32,728 bases of DNA from an uncultured Acidobacteriia bacterium. GTDB taxonomy: Bacteria; Acidobacteriota; Terriglobia; Bryobacterales; Bryobacteraceae. This document shows, piece by piece, positions 22,673 to 31,478 of this stretch. Below the pieces are notes generated by a model. It did no database searches, was not told where the DNA came from, and was given only the letters and a program-made list of their open reading frames with translations. A program made the translations under genes and the position numbers. The stretch covers positions 1-32,728 of the forward strand of contig CAIXXM010000022.1 in NCBI GenBank assembly GCA_903923395.1, in the 5' to 3' direction. Position 1 is the stretch's first letter. Every line of letters starts with the position of its first letter.

Positions 22673-24958
22673 CTATTTCTTGCCCTCAAACAACGCCGCT
22701 ACTTCCTGCCTTGCAGGAGCCTGTGGAGCCTGTTTCACCCCAGCCTCATACTCCGTTCTGGCCCGGGCCGCACTGCCTGTTTTCAGGAACGCCGCCGCCA
22801 GATGGTAATGCGCCGTGGGGCGGTCCATCAGTCGCAAAGACGTTTCCAGGTGGGGCAGGGCAGCCTCATACTTGCCTGCGCGGAAGTAAGTCCACCCCAG
22901 GGTATCCGCTGCCGCCGGATTGTTTGGTGCAGCCGCCATGGCCTTCTGCGCCCAGAACAGAGCATCGTCATACTTCTTCTGCTTCGAGGCCAGCAGTTCC
23001 GCCAGATTATTCATCGCGTTCACGTTCTCCGGCTCCATCTGCATCACCCGCAGATATTGCTTGATCGCAGCTTCCGCGTCACCCTTCCGGATCGCAATAT
23101 CAGCCAGCAGCATTCTCGCCCGGCCGTTATCACGCGTCTTGATCAGCTCACTCAACCGCTGCTCCGCTTTGGGTGCCGCATTCTCCGCCAGATCCATTTG
23201 CGCCAGATCCAACTCGGCAGTGACCAAATCGCCCGCCTTCTTCGCCGCTTCCAGTTCGGAACGCGCCCCAGCCTTATCCCCTGTCGCCACCAACTGCCCG
23301 GCCAGAGTAATATGCAACTGCACGGACTGCGGATTCTTCCCCACCGCTTCCCGCAACATCGCGATGAACTTCGGCGTATCTTTCTGCTCCCGCATCACCT
23401 CGCCCAGCAAACCCAGCACCCCGGGCTCCGAAGGCGAAATCGCGAACGCCATTTCGAGTGACTTCCGCGCCCCGGCAATATCCTTCGCTCTACCCTTCAA
23501 AATTGCGTCCTGATAGAGGAAACCCGGCGACTTGAGGATCGCCAAACAAGCATCCACATCTTTCCTGGCCTGTTCGGTATCGCCCTTCGCCAGCAGCGCC
23601 GCATTGTGGTAGTAGCGGTATTCCAGAGAAACCTTCTCGTTCGGTGTCGCCTGCTCCAGCGTTTCCAGTGCCGCTTCCGGCTTGCCCGCAGCCACCAGCA
23701 ACTGCGCCAGTTCCAACCGCGCGATGAAGAAGCGCGGATTGTACTTCAGCGCTTCGGCCAGCAAATCACCCTGCCGGACCGTCTCCCGGCGTGCCGCAAA
23801 GATCCGCGACTGCTGGTAACTCAGCGGCGCAGAGAATGCCTTCATGTCCAGCAACTGCTTCACATCCTTGCTGGCCGCATCCAGTTTGCCCGCATCGATT
23901 TCCAGAGACACGCGCATCAGCAGCGCCCGCGGGTCCTTCTTGTTCTTATCGAGCGTGCCCTCAAGCACCGCTTCAGCCTCCTTCTTCTTGCCGGAGGTAA
24001 TCAGCGTCTCGGCATACTCATTCCGGACGTCGGCATCATCTTTGTGCTCCTGCAGCACGCGTTCATATTCCTTGATGCCGGGTTCAATCTTCTTTTCCGC
24101 GAACAACATGCGCGCGTAGGCGGTCCAAAGCTGCTTGCCGGGGAGTTTCGAAAGTCCCTTGGTGGTCTCTTCCGCACCGGCCGTGTTGCCGGTCATCAAC
24201 TGCCGCCGCAACTGCAACTGCATCGCCGGCAGGAAATCCTTCTTCAGAGACAGCGCCCGCTGGATTTCCGCATCAGCCCCCGCCGGATCTTTCGTTGCCA
24301 GTTCCACTTGCGCCAGCAAAACCGCCGCTTCAGGGGATTTCGGCAGCAGCTCGGTCATCCGTTTCGATACTTTCCTGGCGTCGTCCACATTGCCCCTGGA
24401 GGCGTAGTACTGCACGATCGCTGTCGCCGCCCGGTTCGCGCTGTCCGGCGCTTTTCCAGAGGCCGTCTCCAGCAGTTTGACTGCCTCATCCGGCTTGCCC
24501 TGTTCCGCTGCCGCAACTGCAAGCGCTGCTGTCGCTTCTCCATCGCCGGGGTGGCTCGCCAGATAATCCTCAATCGCTTTCTTGGCGTCCTCCACCTGCA
24601 ACACGTCATTGCTGAACACCCGCAGCAGCGCGATCTGATACCGCGTACCCAGGTGGTTCGGCACAATCTTCAGCGTCGCCTGAAAGGTCTGGAATGCATC
24701 CGGTACCGCGCCAGCCTTCAGGTAGGTCATCCCCAGTTGATAGCGGGGCTCCGGGTCCTTCGGCATATTCTGACTGGCAATCTTGTACTCAATGACGGCT
24801 TTCTTGTATTCCTTCTTGTCCACATAGGCTTTCGCCTTGTTCATGTGGTCCGCCTCGGCCTCCTGCGGTGTCTTTGAGCAGCCGGTGAGCACCAGTGACA
24901 GCCCTGCGAGTACACTTATTGCCGTTGTTCCTGCCAGTGGCAGTTTGAATTTGTTCAT
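22673..24958 (-). CDS. Large TPR-repeat lipoprotein
   Basis: A 761-aa lipoprotein. Its signal peptide ends in the lipobox LTGC with Cys27 as the lipid-carrying residue, so it is anchored to a membrane facing the periplasm. The rest is some twenty tetratricopeptide-like repeats, for example KKAVIEYKIASQNMPKDPEPRYQLG and ADTLGWTYFRAGKYEAALPHLETSL. No enzymatic domain is visible. The architecture resembles the PrsT-type TPR proteins of exosortase/exopolysaccharide loci, but no such genes are nearby, so that label is not used. The open frame reaches back to ATG 25021, overlapping the preceding gene; ATG 24958 gives a normal lipoprotein signal and is preferred, although no clear Shine-Dalgarno precedes it. 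It is probably co-transcribed with the upstream zinc-ribbon gene. Confidence 0.87.
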   Translation of the reverse strand: MNKFKLPLAGTTAISVLAGLSLVLTGCSKTPQEAEADHMNKAKAYVDKKEYKKAVIEYKIASQNMPKDPEPRYQLGMTYLKAGAVPDAFQTFQATLKIVPNHLGTRYQIALLRVFSNDVLQVEDAKKAIEDYLASHPGDGEATAALAVAAAEQGKPDEAVKLLETASGKAPDSANRAATAIVQYYASRGNVDDARKVSKRMTELLPKSPEAAVLLAQVELATKDPAGADAEIQRALSLKKDFLPAMQLQLRRQLMTGNTAGAEETTKGLSKLPGKQLWTAYARMLFAEKKIEPGIKEYERVLQEHKDDADVRNEYAETLITSGKKKEAEAVLEGTLDKNKKDPRALLMRVSLEIDAGKLDAASKDVKQLLDMKAFSAPLSYQQSRIFAARRETVRQGDLLAEALKYNPRFFIARLELAQLLVAAGKPEAALETLEQATPNEKVSLEYRYYHNAALLAKGDTEQARKDVDACLAILKSPGFLYQDAILKGRAKDIAGARKSLEMAFAISPSEPGVLGLLGEVMREQKDTPKFIAMLREAVGKNPQSVQLHITLAGQLVATGDKAGARSELEAAKKAGDLVTAELDLAQMDLAENAAPKAEQRLSELIKTRDNGRARMLLADIAIRKGDAEAAIKQYLRVMQMEPENVNAMNNLAELLASKQKKYDDALFWAQKAMAAAPNNPAAADTLGWTYFRAGKYEAALPHLETSLRLMDRPTAHYHLAAAFLKTGSAARARTEYEAGVKQAPQAPARQEVAALFEGKK

Positions 24959-24998
24959 TGCTGAATTGGTTTGCCGCAAGCGAGTCACCTTGGATTCC

Positions 24999-25565
24999 TT
25001 AACGTGTTGTATAGCTGGCATCGATCATCGCCAGGATCACTGACGGATCCAGGCCTTCCTTGCGCAGTTCAATGACTGAGGCTGCACTGACATCAAAGTC
25101 CGCATTCGACGTGCGGATCATCTGGAGAATAATGTTCACCGGCACCTGTGCCCGCCACAACTGGATCACCGCCTTGTTGTCCAGCGAGGAGCGCGGCCGC
25201 CGCGTCATCATCTTTTCGAACGCAGACAACTGGCCGCCGCTCATGGCAGACCGTGCGCGCGCCAGGGATTCCGCATCATCCCCGCCGCCACCTGCCGAAT
25301 CACCGCTGCGGAAGGGAAACGGATGCGATTGCAGGTAATACCCGCCGCCGGCAATGATCAGCAGCAGCAGGATCTGCACCACATTGATGAAGCCAAACCG
25401 GATGGAACTCTGGCGGTTCGAGCACTTCTTGCAACGGTAGCGCTGGCGGGCGAACAACAAATCGGGCAGCAGCCGCTCAAGCGTACGCAGGTCAGTGGAA
25501 CCGCACTTCCGGCACGCTCTCTTGTCCAATTTCGGATCTGCTTCCAACTCGCCCGTCGCTTGCAT
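24999..25565 (-). CDS. Zinc-ribbon single-TM protein of unknown function
   Basis: A 188-aa protein with three parts. An N-terminal zinc ribbon has Cys18/Cys21 (CRKC) and Cys45/Cys48 (CKKC). One membrane helix spans about 58-75 (GFINVVQILLLLIIAGGGYYL). A helical C-terminal domain (about 110-188) shows the two-repeat pattern WRAQVPVNIILQMIRTSNADFD and IELRKEGLDPSVILAMIDA, seen in many acidobacterial proteins of unknown role. The open frame begins at 25619, but GGAGAGG lies 7 bases before ATG 25565, which fixes the start. The zinc ribbon should be cytosolic and the C-terminal domain periplasmic. The TPR lipoprotein gene follows, so the pair may act together at the envelope. Confidence 0.75.
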   Translation of the reverse strand: MQATGELEADPKLDKRACRKCGSTDLRTLERLLPDLLFARQRYRCKKCSNRQSSIRFGFINVVQILLLLIIAGGGYYLQSHPFPFRSGDSAGGGGDDAESLARARSAMSGGQLSAFEKMMTRRPRSSLDNKAVIQLWRAQVPVNIILQMIRTSNADFDVSAASVIELRKEGLDPSVILAMIDASYTTR

Positions 25566-25811
25566 GAAAATCCTCTCCAGGGGCGTCAGAGTTCTCTGGT
25601 GCGAACTCCAACAATGCACTAGTACCCCCCGACAGATAGTGGCACAGTACCAACACTGCGGGCAATGGCTATTTCGTCGCTCCGGTTCTGGAACCGCACC
25701 AGAAAATTCCCTGATAGAAAATCCCTAAATTTGGGTTCTCTGCGACTCCTTAACCCAAACTCACGAAATTGTAACGGGCACCCTCAACCGGCCGTGCGAC
25801 ATATTGGAAGA

Positions 25812-27158
25812 ATGACCCACGCCGGAAGCCAGCCGCTCATTTCCGCCCAGGCGATCGAAAAATTCTACGACACGCCAGACGGCGGACGTATCCAGGTCAT
25901 CGCCCCCCTCGACCTCACCGTCCAGGAAGGCGAAATCGTTGCTCTGCTCGGCCCCTCCGGCTCCGGCAAATCCACCCTGCTGCGCATGCTCTCCGGCCTC
26001 TCCAAACCCTCCGCCGGCAAAGTTTATTGGAGCGGCAACCCGGAAAACCCCGGCAACCTCGCTATCGTCTTCCAGAGCTTCGCCCTCTTCCCCTGGCTCA
26101 CCGTACAGGAAAATGTGGAAGCCCCCCTCGAAGCCCGCGCCATCCCGCCCTCTGACCGCGAAGAGCGCAGCCTCGCCGCCCTGGAAACCGTCGGCCTCGC
26201 AGGCTACGAAGGGGCCTACCCCAAAGAACTCTCCGGAGGTATGAAGCAGCGCGTCGGTTTCGCCCGCGCCCTCGTCGTCGAACCAGAAGTCCTCTTCATG
26301 GACGAACCCTTCAGTGCCCTCGACGTCCTGACCGCCGAAAACCTCCGCACCCAGGTCATCGAACTCTGGGGCGACAAGAAGCTCCCCACCAGAGCCATCT
26401 TCATCGTCACCCACAACATTGAGGAAGCCGTCCTCCTTGCCGACCGCATCATTGTCCTCGGCAAAAACCCCGGCCGCATCCGCACCGATTTCCACGTCAC
26501 TCTCCCCCAGCCCCGCGACCGCAAAGAGCCCGCCTTCGAACGCTACGTCGACTACATCTACAAGGTGCTCACCCAGCCCGCCCTCGACCCCGCCCAGTTC
26601 GAACCCTCCGCCGACGGCAAACCCGCCCGCCGCAAACAGCAGATGCTGCCCCACGCGCTCCCCGGCGGCATCGCCGGCCTGCTCGAAATCCTCTTTGACG
26701 ACGAAGCCCAAACCGTCGATATCTACCGCCTCGCAGACGACCTCGCCCTCGAACTCGACGACATCCTGCCCACCCTCGAAGCTGCCCAACTCCTCGGCTT
26801 CGTCCTCGTCTCCGAAGGCGACGTCACCATCACCGAACTCGGCAAGCAATTCGCCGACGGCGGCATCACCGAAAAGCAGGAAATCTTCGGCCTCGCCGCC
26901 GTCGATCACGTCAACCTGCTCAACCAGATCACCCGCGCCCTCAACGCCAAGAAGAATCACTCCGTCCGCGAAGAATTCTTCCGCGACATGCTCGACGAAT
27001 ACTTCAGCAGTGAGGAAATCGACCGCCAGATGGACACTGCCATCAACTGGGGCCGCTACGCAGGACTCTTCGAATACGACGCCGACGAGCGGAAGTTCTA
27101 CCTTCCCGAGCCCGACGAACCCGAAGCCGAACCAGCAGCCAAGGCGGAGGCAGAATGA
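25812..27158 (+). CDS. ABC transporter ATPase (nitrate/sulfonate/taurine type) with AAA-associated C-terminal domain
   Basis: A 448-aa cytosolic ATP-binding subunit. The ABC domain has Walker A GPSGSGKST (47-55), the Q-loop in IVFQSFALFPWLTV, the signature LSGGMKQRVGFARAL (about 140-154), Walker B VLFMDEPFSALD and the H-loop IFIVTHNIEEAV. This matches the NrtD/SsuB/TauB group. Residues about 275-435 form an added domain (LLEILFDDEAQTVDIYRLADDL, then DHVNLLNQITRALN). It fits the AAA-associated C-terminal domain found on some of these ATPases and may regulate transport. ATG 25812 is chosen over the longer frame. The stop overlaps the permease start as ATGA. The gene is unusually rich in C-ending codons. 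Confidence 0.92.
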   Translation: MTHAGSQPLISAQAIEKFYDTPDGGRIQVIAPLDLTVQEGEIVALLGPSGSGKSTLLRMLSGLSKPSAGKVYWSGNPENPGNLAIVFQSFALFPWLTVQENVEAPLEARAIPPSDREERSLAALETVGLAGYEGAYPKELSGGMKQRVGFARALVVEPEVLFMDEPFSALDVLTAENLRTQVIELWGDKKLPTRAIFIVTHNIEEAVLLADRIIVLGKNPGRIRTDFHVTLPQPRDRKEPAFERYVDYIYKVLTQPALDPAQFEPSADGKPARRKQQMLPHALPGGIAGLLEILFDDEAQTVDIYRLADDLALELDDILPTLEAAQLLGFVLVSEGDVTITELGKQFADGGITEKQEIFGLAAVDHVNLLNQITRALNAKKNHSVREEFFRDMLDEYFSSEEIDRQMDTAINWGRYAGLFEYDADERKFYLPEPDEPEAEPAAKAEAE

Positions 27159-28876
27159 TCCGCCTCAACATGCTCGCCCGCTCCTTCTCCGGCAAACGCA
27201 CCTGGCCCCTCGGCGTCGATGCCGCCATCTTCGGCGTCGTCTTCGCCATCCTCTGGGGCATCACCGGACTCGCCAAATACTGGTGGGGCGCCGCCACCCC
27301 CGAAGTCCAAATCTCCCGCTCCCCCTGGGCGTTGCCGGGCTATGCCTTCTACTCCGTCATCCGCCTCTTCGGGGCTTACTTCCTGAGCCTGGTCTTCGCC
27401 ATTGGCTACGGCTACCTCGCCGCCCACCGCCCGCGCCTCGAACGCATCCTTATCGCTCTGCTCGATATCCTGCAGTCCATCCCCGTGCTGAGCTTTCTGC
27501 CCGGCGTGATGCTGGCGATGATCTCTCTGGTCCCCGGCCACCAGTTGGGGGTCGAACTCGGCTCCATCCTGCTCATATTTACCGGGCAGGTCTGGAACAT
27601 GGCCTTCAGTTTCTATTCGTCTCTGAAATCCATCCCCAAGGAATTGAAGGAGGCGTCCAAGGTCTACGGCTTCAGCCCCTGGCAGCGCTTCATTCAGCTC
27701 GAACTCCCTTATGGAGTGATCGGCCTGCTCTGGAACTCGATGGTCTCCGTCGCCGGCGGCTGGTTCTTCCTCATGGCCTGCGAAATGTTCGTCCTCGGCA
27801 AGCGCGATTTCCGCCTTCCCGGACTCGGCTCATACCTCCAAGTCGCCGCCGGCAATGGCGACATCCCCGCCATGTGTTGGGGCATCGCCACCATGGTCCT
27901 CGTCATCGTCCTCATCGACCAGCTCCTCTGGCGGCCGCTCATCGACTGGTCCAATCGCTTCAAATTCGAACAGGTCGAATCCGCCGATGCCAACAGCTCT
28001 TTCCTGCTCCCTCTGTTGCGCAAAAGCAAGTTGATGACTTATCCCGACAAGCTCACCACCTTCGCCGGAGAGCGCCTCACCCGCCACTTTGCGCGCCAGC
28101 ACTGGGCACCCCGCGCCGAAGTCCCTGTTACCCGCTGGACCGGACTCCTCCTCACCATTGCCGCCCTCTGTGCTGCCGCCTGGGGTGTCGTCGCCGGCGT
28201 CCATTTGCTCTCCGGCGTTTCCGGCAAGGATTGGCTCACCACCATTACCTCCGCCGGCGCCACCTTCCTCCGCGTCAACATCTCTCTCCTCATCGCCACG
28301 CTTTGGACTGTCCCGGCGGGCGTCGCCATCGGATTCAACCCCCGCCTGGCCCGCATCGCGCAGCCCATGGCGCAGATCGCCGCTTCCGTCCCCGCCACGG
28401 CACTGTTCCCGATCATTCTCGTCGTCCTGATCCAAGCGGGCGGAGGCTTGAACGTGGCGTCGATCCTGCTCATGCTTCTCGGCACGCAGTGGTACATCCT
28501 GTTCAACGTGATTGCAGGAGCCATCGCAATCCCCTCGGAACTCCGCGAAGTGGCGAAGGTCTACCAGTTCAACCGGACGCTGCGCTGGAAAGTGGTCATC
28601 CTCCCCGGGATTTTCCCGTATCTGGTTACCGGACTCATCACCGCCTCTGGAGGCGCCTGGAACGCCAGCATCGTGGCCGAATACTTCCACCTGAAAGGCA
28701 AAGTCTTCACGGCCTTTGGGTTGGGAGCCCAAATCAGCGCGGCCAGCGACGCCGGACGTTTCGACTTACTCCTGCTCTCCACCGTCATCATGGCCGCGAT
28801 GGTGGTTTGCATCAACCGCTTCGTCTGGCGGCCGATGTACCGTTTGGCCGGCACGAAGTACCGGCTGGATGCTTAG
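27155..28876 (+). CDS. ABC transporter permease with two fused transmembrane domains
   Basis: A 573-aa inner-membrane protein containing two binding-protein-dependent permease domains in tandem. Each has the EAA coupling loop that contacts the ATPase: ELKEASKVYGFSPWQRFIQLELP in the first half and ELREVAKVYQFNRTLRWKVVILPG in the second. Ordinary members of the nitrate/sulfonate family have one such domain and dimerise, so this fusion gives the whole channel in one chain. About 12 hydrophobic segments are visible. It overlaps the ATPase gene by 4 bases. No periplasmic substrate-binding protein lies next to it, so the substrate is unknown; an anion is the family expectation. Confidence 0.93.
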   Translation: MIRLNMLARSFSGKRTWPLGVDAAIFGVVFAILWGITGLAKYWWGAATPEVQISRSPWALPGYAFYSVIRLFGAYFLSLVFAIGYGYLAAHRPRLERILIALLDILQSIPVLSFLPGVMLAMISLVPGHQLGVELGSILLIFTGQVWNMAFSFYSSLKSIPKELKEASKVYGFSPWQRFIQLELPYGVIGLLWNSMVSVAGGWFFLMACEMFVLGKRDFRLPGLGSYLQVAAGNGDIPAMCWGIATMVLVIVLIDQLLWRPLIDWSNRFKFEQVESADANSSFLLPLLRKSKLMTYPDKLTTFAGERLTRHFARQHWAPRAEVPVTRWTGLLLTIAALCAAAWGVVAGVHLLSGVSGKDWLTTITSAGATFLRVNISLLIATLWTVPAGVAIGFNPRLARIAQPMAQIAASVPATALFPIILVVLIQAGGGLNVASILLMLLGTQWYILFNVIAGAIAIPSELREVAKVYQFNRTLRWKVVILPGIFPYLVTGLITASGGAWNASIVAEYFHLKGKVFTAFGLGAQISAASDAGRFDLLLLSTVIMAAMVVCINRFVWRPMYRLAGTKYRLDA

Positions 28877-29179
28877 GTGCGTTTGACTACTCCGTCCATC
28901 GGTTCGGTTGGCGCAACATCGCTACAAATTCTGCAAGAGACGGTGAAACTCGCGATTTGGCCTCTGATCTCCCGTTCCTGGCGTTTCAGCGTTCGACCTT
29001 GGGGCCCGCTTGCAAACCTCATCATCAACCGCGACTGTAATGTTCCGCCTGCCTTCACGGCATCAGCGCTTCCGCATGAGGTTCGGTGAATGCAAGAAGA
29101 CGGTGGCATTCTCGTGCGGACTGTTAACCACGCCATCGCAACCAGAGTTACACTGCATACGTAGACCAGCTATCCGGCA
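28877..29179. other. Intergenic stretch without recognised features
   Basis: I find no convincing gene, RNA or repeat here. A GTG-started frame of 70 codons at the left end has no ribosome-binding site and atypical composition. No strong terminator follows the permease stop. The promoter of the GWxTD gene is presumably within the last 100 bases, but no clear -35/-10 pair stands out. Confidence 0.5.
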
Positions 29180-30527
29180 ATGGCAGTGCGAAACTTACTT
29201 CCCTTCATCCTGATAATCACCGCCGGAACCTCCGCCGCGCAGGACTGGCGTAAGTGGCTGGAGGAAGATGTCACCTACATCATCACCGACCAAGAGCACC
29301 ACGTTTATGAGTTGCTGTCCACCGCGGAAGACCGGGATCAATTCATCGAACAGTTCTGGCTCCTGCGTGATCCCACACCCGAAACCCCTGAGAACGAATA
29401 CAAACAAGAGCATTACCGCCGCATAGATTACGCCAACCAGCACTTCGCCTCGAAAATCGCAGGTTGGAAGACTGACCGCGGAAGAATTTACATCATGTAC
29501 GGGTCGCCCGATGAGATTGAAGCCCCTCCGGGATACTCATACCCCGTTGAGCACTGGCATTACCGATACATCGCGGGCGTCGGCAGGGATGTTCAACTTG
29601 CGTTTGTTGATCCTGCGGCTACCGGCGACTTCACGCTTTCTATCGACGCAGGCCCTCTCCCCTCACGGGCTACCGCTTTGCAGTTCGGACAAAAAGTCAA
29701 CCCGGGTGATGGCGTTTACCTGGACAGTACTGTGCCCTTAAGTCCGGCAGGCATGGCGGAACTCGGACAATTGGAGTCGTACGCGAAATCTCGCCCGTCC
29801 GACGCCAACAGTTTTCCAGATCTTGAGAGAACCGTTGCATCCCGGTTTGTCGCGAACGGTATGCCCATGCACTTAGTTGTCCACTATTTGCGGTTGACCG
29901 GCAACATGTCCCAGGTGAACATATCGCTGGCGTTCGGCATGAAATCAGTATCAGTCTCTACGCTCTGGTAAGTACGCTTCAGGATCAACCCGTCACTTCC
30001 TTCCGCCGAATTTTCGAGGCATCTGGCTTTCAGGAATCGATAGCCCTGCGCCCCGGACAATACCGGCTGAACATCGGGGCCAGGAACATTGAATTAGAGA
30101 CGATGAACAGCACCGAAGTCTTTCTTGATGTCCCTGTGTTCGACGGGAAACATCTAAGTGCAGGCAGCCTGGTTCTTGCAGAAAGCATTCGGTTCCGGCC
30201 AGGCACCACAGATGTCCAACCACGCGTCGACTTGCGGTTCAAACAGTCCGAACAGCTGGGAGTATTTCTCCCGCTTTATAACTTCGCAGGTGACGAGTCG
30301 GGGGGGATGCCGGCCGGCACTGTTGAATACGAATTTGCAACCGGCTCGCGCTGTCCGAGGATCTTGCCACCTTTGCCCCCCGGTTTCCCCGCCAAATCAA
30401 AATCGCCAAGTATCTCGCGCTGAAGCAATTCGCCCCGGGCAATTACACCCTAACGATCCGCGCGTCCGACGCAATCCGCAAGCAATCAATCGAGCAGTAC
30501 GCCGACGTCATCATTACCGGGAACTAA
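29180..30527 (+). pseudogene. GWxTD-domain secreted protein, broken by two frameshifts
   Basis: The first 250 codons give a signal peptide (LLPFILIITAGTSAAQ) and a GWxTD domain, with EQFWLLRDPTPETPENEYK followed by GWKTDRGRIYIMYGSPDEIE. The frame then stops at 29971. The protein clearly continues one frame back, from about 29940 (HEISISLYALVSTLQDQP) through ALRPGQYRLNIGARN, and shifts again about 30330-30345 into NRLALSEDLATF, FAPGNYTLTIRASDAIRK and a stop at 30527. Joined, the three parts make about 449 residues with the usual beta-rich C-terminal half of the family. Each step is a -1 change, equal to one lost base. It is either a decayed gene or two base-calling errors. Its role is unknown; GWxTD proteins are exported and common in Acidobacteriota. 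Confidence 0.8.
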
Positions 30528-30578
30528 GTCGCCGTCTCTTGAAGGGTTTCATGAACCGTAAGACCACAGTCTCTCTTC

Positions 30579-31145
30579 TCATTTTGTGTCATCGCGGGCC
30601 GATTCAATCAACTGCTTCACCAAGGCCATTACTTCGGCAACATTCTGGGCATCACGCGTATAGGTCGCTTCGACCATAATCGCTTTACCTTTGACCTGGA
30701 ACATACAAGCTCGGTCACCCCTCTCCTTCGCTCGTGTTGGCGAGGTGAAGCAGCGGGCCTCGATCTTCCCAAAAACCGGGTTGGCAAAGGTCTCCTTCGT
30801 CTCCACGTGCTTCATGCCTTCCGGCACATCAATGATTGACCCGTGTTCAGTGGCTTCAATCCATTGGCTCAATGTCTGGTATTGGCGGGGACGGGGCAGG
30901 ATTTCGATTGTACTTTTTCCTGCCGGAATAGAGACCCATTGCGCCGGGTCCGGGTTGCGCGGAAAGTTTCCTACTGTGATCGCCTGCGGCGGATGACCTT
31001 CATCCACAATCTGCCAACCTGCTGGGCATGCAAACTTGATTCCACTGACCACCGGCTGGCATGGGGGCCCGTCTCCGGCGATCGTGGAGGGAGTGACAGT
31101 GAGCAGCGCCAAAGCGGCGATTATTCCTGGCGTTGGGTTTGACAT
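30579..31145 (-). CDS. Small exported protein of unknown function
   Basis: A 188-aa protein with a signal peptide (PGIIAALALLTVTPSTIAG, cleavage about residue 24). The mature part is mixed alpha/beta, begins DGPPCQPVVSGIKFACPAGWQIVD and contains WVSIPAGKSTIEILPRPRQY. Four cysteines (about residues 29, 41, 131 and 145) could form two disulfides. The open frame extends to 31370, but ATG 31145 begins the signal peptide. A TATATT lies 9 bases upstream of this ATG with no Shine-Dalgarno, so a leaderless or weak promoter arrangement is possible. I do not recognise the family. It converges on the broken GWxTD gene with a 51-base gap. Confidence 0.7.
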   Translation of the reverse strand: MSNPTPGIIAALALLTVTPSTIAGDGPPCQPVVSGIKFACPAGWQIVDEGHPPQAITVGNFPRNPDPAQWVSIPAGKSTIEILPRPRQYQTLSQWIEATEHGSIIDVPEGMKHVETKETFANPVFGKIEARCFTSPTRAKERGDRACMFQVKGKAIMVEATYTRDAQNVAEVMALVKQLIESARDDTK

Positions 31146-31269
31146 GCCTGTATCAATATAGCCAAAAGCTAGATAATTGTGACCCCGGCCACGCGGGTGC
31201 GATGGGCTCAGGCTGATCAGCAATCCGGCAACTCCCTTTCCCGGGTCGATAAGTATTGGCGGGTATACA

Positions 31270-31281
31270 CTGTATATACAG
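31270..31281. promoter_or_regulatory. Palindromic operator-like site before the brnT remnant
   Basis: CTGTATATACAG is a perfect 12-bp palindrome one base before the remnant's ATG at 31283, with a second short palindrome GTATAC at 31263-31268. Toxin-antitoxin promoters are commonly repressed by their ribbon-helix-helix antitoxin at such AT-rich inverted repeats. It also resembles a shortened LexA box, but the half-sites are four bases too close. Confidence 0.5.
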
Positions 31282-31282
31282 G

Positions 31283-31478
31283 ATGCGCTTCGAGTGGGGC
31301 GAAAAGAAGAACCGAACTGCGCTGTAGCACGATTGGCGCGGCGTTGGCCGGGTTCGTACTTGTGGCGCATACAGTAACGGAGTGGATCAATGAAGACGAG
31401 ATCGTCAGAATCATCTCTGCCCGATACGCAACCGCGAGAGAAAGGAAAGCTTATGAAGAAGACAATGACCGAATCTGA
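31283..31478 (+). pseudogene. BrnT-family toxin remnant with internal loss
   Basis: The frame from ATG 31283 reads MRFEWGEKKNRTAL and stops at 31327; this matches the usual BrnT beginning, M-F-E-W-D-x-x-K-N. In the next frame, from about 31320, STIGAALAGFVLVAHTV, VRIISARYATARERKAYEE and a stop at 31478 match the C-terminal half of BrnT, an RNase of the RelE fold. About 65 codons remain, whereas the family is usually about 90-95 residues, so roughly 30 codons from the middle are gone along with the reading frame. The protein cannot be an active toxin. Its end overlaps the antitoxin gene by 26 bases, the standard brnTA arrangement. Confidence 0.7.

Noticed and set aside
25723-25735. Near-palindrome CCCTAAATTTGGG between divergent genes
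   Set aside because: It is short with a central mismatch and has no second copy, so it could be chance; too weak to call an operator.
26419-29040. An 873-codon open frame on the plus strand
   Set aside because: It is out of phase with the ATPase and permease, which have clear conserved motifs. Its translation is Ser/Pro/Arg-rich low-complexity sequence caused by the C-biased codons of the real genes.
31270-31281. LexA (SOS) box
   Set aside because: CTGTATATACAG lacks four central bases of the CTGT-N8-ACAG spacing, and the neighbouring toxin-antitoxin remnant explains the palindrome better.
31179-31478. A 99-codon frame as an intact gene
   Set aside because: Its first half has no family resemblance and passes through the palindromic promoter region; only its second half is BrnT-like, so it is better read as part of the toxin remnant.
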